A stretch of 7,301 bases of DNA, taken from assembly GCA_019241735.1 (NCBI GenBank), contig JAFAWN010000069.1, positions 1 to 7,301 of the forward strand, in the 5' to 3' direction. The notes below the pieces were generated by a model, which was given only the letters and a program-made list of their open reading frames with translations, did not search any database and was not told the origin of the DNA. Shown in pieces: positions 5,704 through 7,301 of the stretch. Position 1 is the stretch's first letter, and each line of letters begins with the position of its first letter. The stretch is from Terriglobales bacterium (GTDB lineage: Bacteria; Acidobacteriota; Terriglobia; Terriglobales; Acidobacteriaceae). The translations under genes and the position numbers were made by a program.

Positions 5704-6464
5704 CCGCACATCCACAATTCGAGGAGGACCTCGCTCTCTACGCGTTGGACGCGTTGCAGGGTGAAGAACGCACGGCGCTGGAGAATCATATCCAGACGTG
5801 CGATTCCTGCCGCGGTGAGCTGGACCAGTTGCGAGGCGATGCGGCCGTGCTCGCTCTCTCTGTATCTGGCGCTCAGCCGCCGGCCAGGGCGCGGCAGCGA
5901 TTGTTGGCTGCCGCCTCGCGCGAATCACGACGCAGCAGCGCGCCGGCACGGACTTCCTGGTTGAAGCCGTTGAGGATTTTTTCCGTCGCCGCTCTGGTTT
6001 TACTCACCATATTTTTGTTGCGACAGAACGCCGAGCTGTTCCAGCAACTGTCCCTGGTGCAGATTGAGTTCTCGGACCAGAAAACCCAGCTTGCGCGCGC
6101 ACGAAGCGTGGTCGCTGCCTTGACGGCGACCGATGCGATGCATGTAACGCTGGTCGCGGCAAAGCACCCGCCCCAGCCGCAGGGTAAAGCAATATATTCG
6201 CGGGACCGCGGCAGCTTGATTTTTATGGCCAACAACATGCCAATGCCGCCGGCAAATAAAGCTTATGAGTTATGGCTGATCCCGATGAACGGATCTCCGA
6301 TGCCGGCGGGGATGTTTACGCCCGACGCCCGCGGAAATGCAGTGGTTGTAAATCCACCGCTGCCTCCGGGAATCGAAGCGAAGACTTTTGCGATCACGGT
6401 TGAGCCTGAGACTGGATCACCAGCGCCCACCTCCCAACCCGTCATGGCTGGCGCGGGAGAATAA
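5700..6464 (+). CDS. Membrane anti-sigma factor, zinc-finger (ZAS) plus RskA-type C-terminal domain
   Basis: Expected to bind and hold the upstream sigma factor at the membrane until a signal releases it. Residues 1-50 form an anti-sigma domain with the zinc motif H30-x3-C34-x2-C37 inside LENHIQTCDSC. Then follow a basic linker (about 62-90), one membrane segment (about 92-107), a short coiled-coil-like stretch (about 108-140) rich in Gln/Leu/Ala, and an extracytoplasmic RskA-type domain (about 147-250). The latter shows the family's YELWLIP, the PAGMFTPDARG stretch and a TVEPETGSPAPTSQPV end, comparable to the VTxEPxGGSxxPT motif of anti-sigma-K proteins. The 254-residue length is usual. The ATG at 5700 overlaps the sigma stop by 4 bp. 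By analogy with RskA, regulated proteolysis would free the sigma factor; the protease is not in the window. The gene ends 6 bp before the convergent ligD-like gene, with no terminator between. Confidence 0.92.
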   Translation: MTAHPQFEEDLALYALDALQGEERTALENHIQTCDSCRGELDQLRGDAAVLALSVSGAQPPARARQRLLAAASRESRRSSAPARTSWLKPLRIFSVAALVLLTIFLLRQNAELFQQLSLVQIEFSDQKTQLARARSVVAALTATDAMHVTLVAAKHPPQPQGKAIYSRDRGSLIFMANNMPMPPANKAYELWLIPMNGSPMPAGMFTPDARGNAVVVNPPLPPGIEAKTFAITVEPETGSPAPTSQPVMAGAGE

Positions 6465-6470
6465 GAATGT

Positions 6471-7301
6471 CTACTTCTTTGCCGTCGTCTTTTTCTTGGA
6501 GCGTGCTTTAGCCTGCTTCGAGTTTTTCTGTCCCTGCGGAGTGCCCGGCTTCGCACCGGCCGGCTTCCCCAATGGTTTCGCGGTTGCCGCCTTCTGCGCT
6601 TGCGCGGCTAGATCGATTCCCTTCTCAATCGCCTGCGGCATCCCGGACTCAATGCCCGGCAACTTTGGTAGTTTCTGTTTCAGGGTCAGGACCGGCTGGA
6701 AAAGGTCTCCCATCTTTTCAAACCGGTCAATCACTTGTTCAGCCTGGAAGACGAGCAGCTTTGCATCCTTTTTCTTTAGCGCGGCTTCGACCTCTTCCCA
6801 CCGCACCGGCGTCGAAACCGTGGGATAGTCTCGTGCTCGCAGCGAGTAAACGCCAATTGTGGTTTTGTGCTCGTCGTTCTGGCTCCAGTCGACCAGTATC
6901 TTACCGACGCGCAATGCCTTTTTCATGTCCGAGACGACAAGCTCGGGGTGTTCATTTTCGAGCAGCCTCGCCAGCGCGTGTGCGAAGGGTTTGGTAATGT
7001 CGTAGCTTGTAGGCGTGTTGAGCGGCACATAGATTTGGAGGCCTTTGGATCCCGACGTTTTCGGAAAGCTTTGCAATCCAAAGTGGTCGAATATTTTTCG
7101 CAGCCACATTCCAACCTGGCAGCACTGAACGATATCTGCCGGCGGCCCCGGATCGAGATCGAACACCATCATGCGGGGACACGTTATGTCTTTCGCCAGT
7201 GAAAGCGAGGGGTGCAGCTCGATGCCGGCCAGGTTCGCAATCCAGATGAGCGTGGGCAAATCATTTGCCAGAATGTAGTTGACGTTGCGCTGATTGCCTT
7301 C
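6471..7301 (-). CDS. ligD: LigD-type NHEJ DNA polymerase/primase domain protein, C-terminal part
   Basis: Homologous to the polymerase (PolDom, archaeo-eukaryotic primase fold) module of bacterial LigD, which adds nucleotides at broken ends during Ku-dependent non-homologous end joining. The gene runs off the right edge. The frame is open to base 7301 and reads EGNQRNVNYILANDLPTLIW, which aligns inside the domain, so roughly 95 N-terminal residues or more are missing. Visible motifs: IELHPSLS, the metal-binding VFDLDPG (Asp codons at 7158-7160 and 7152-7154), SFPKTSGSKGLQIYVPL for nucleotide binding, and ILVDWSQND with the third catalytic Asp (6888-6890). All three acidic residues are present, so activity is expected. 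After LFQPVL the protein continues as a Lys/Ala/Pro/Gly tail of about 60 residues ending in KKKTTAKK, a likely nonspecific DNA-binding tail. It could be a stand-alone polymerase or the last domain of a multi-domain LigD; the part that would decide is outside. No Ku gene is in view. Confidence 0.93.
   Translation of the reverse strand, partial: EGNQRNVNYILANDLPTLIWIANLAGIELHPSLSLAKDITCPRMMVFDLDPGPPADIVQCCQVGMWLRKIFDHFGLQSFPKTSGSKGLQIYVPLNTPTSYDITKPFAHALARLLENEHPELVVSDMKKALRVGKILVDWSQNDEHKTTIGVYSLRARDYPTVSTPVRWEEVEAALKKKDAKLLVFQAEQVIDRFEKMGDLFQPVLTLKQKLPKLPGIESGMPQAIEKGIDLAAQAQKAATAKPLGKPAGAKPGTPQGQKNSKQAKARSKKKTTAKK

Noticed and set aside
6388..6828. Plus-strand open frame spanning the anti-sigma end and ligD-like gene
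   Set aside because: It overlaps two well-supported genes, and the Phe/Cys-rich product is what antisense of Lys/Ala-rich coding sequence gives.

Overview
The window is ordinary bacterial chromosome of moderately high GC. It reads most like an Acidobacteriota (Terriglobia-type) genome. That placement is an inference from the overall look of the proteins: an RskA-type anti-sigma next to an ECF sigma, a zinc-ribbon/Sel1 envelope protein, and a LigD polymerase with an SGSKGLQ motif. There is no marker that settles it. I see no mobile element, CRISPR array, tRNA or rRNA.

Layout from left to right. (1) The 3' part of murA (peptidoglycan precursor synthesis) runs rightward and ends at 785. A perfect 11-bp hairpin at 803-831 separates it from the convergent pnp. 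(2) On the minus strand, rpsO (S15) and pnp (PNPase) form the classic rpsO-pnp pair, transcribed leftward from about 3731 to 865. The 194-bp gap between them is filled with five small inverted repeats, and the PNPase carries a long C-terminal arginine/glycine tail. (3) A 146-bp divergent intergenic region (3732-3877) holds candidate promoters for both directions that overlap each other. (4) Rightward, three genes follow. The first encodes a zinc-ribbon, single-TM, Pro/Ala-linker, Sel1-repeat protein (3878-4975). Then come an ECF sigma factor (about 5137-5703) and a membrane-bound zinc-finger/RskA-type anti-sigma (5700-6464). The last two overlap by ATGA. (5) From the right edge, a leftward gene for the LigD-type NHEJ polymerase domain enters the window and ends at 6471, only 6 bp from the end of the anti-sigma gene.

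How the genes fit together. The rpsO-pnp pair couples ribosome assembly with RNA turnover and is probably autoregulated through its structured leader. The sigma/anti-sigma pair is a standard envelope-stress switch: the anti-sigma holds the sigma at the membrane until a signal releases it. The zinc-ribbon/Sel1 membrane protein just upstream could be part of that envelope module, but only proximity and orientation say so. murA and the ligD-like gene are flanking genes with no evident link.

Nothing here is clearly a new system. The features most worth a second look are the hairpin-tiled pnp leader, the RG-rich PNPase tail, and the zinc-ribbon/Sel1 protein beside the sigma/anti-sigma pair.
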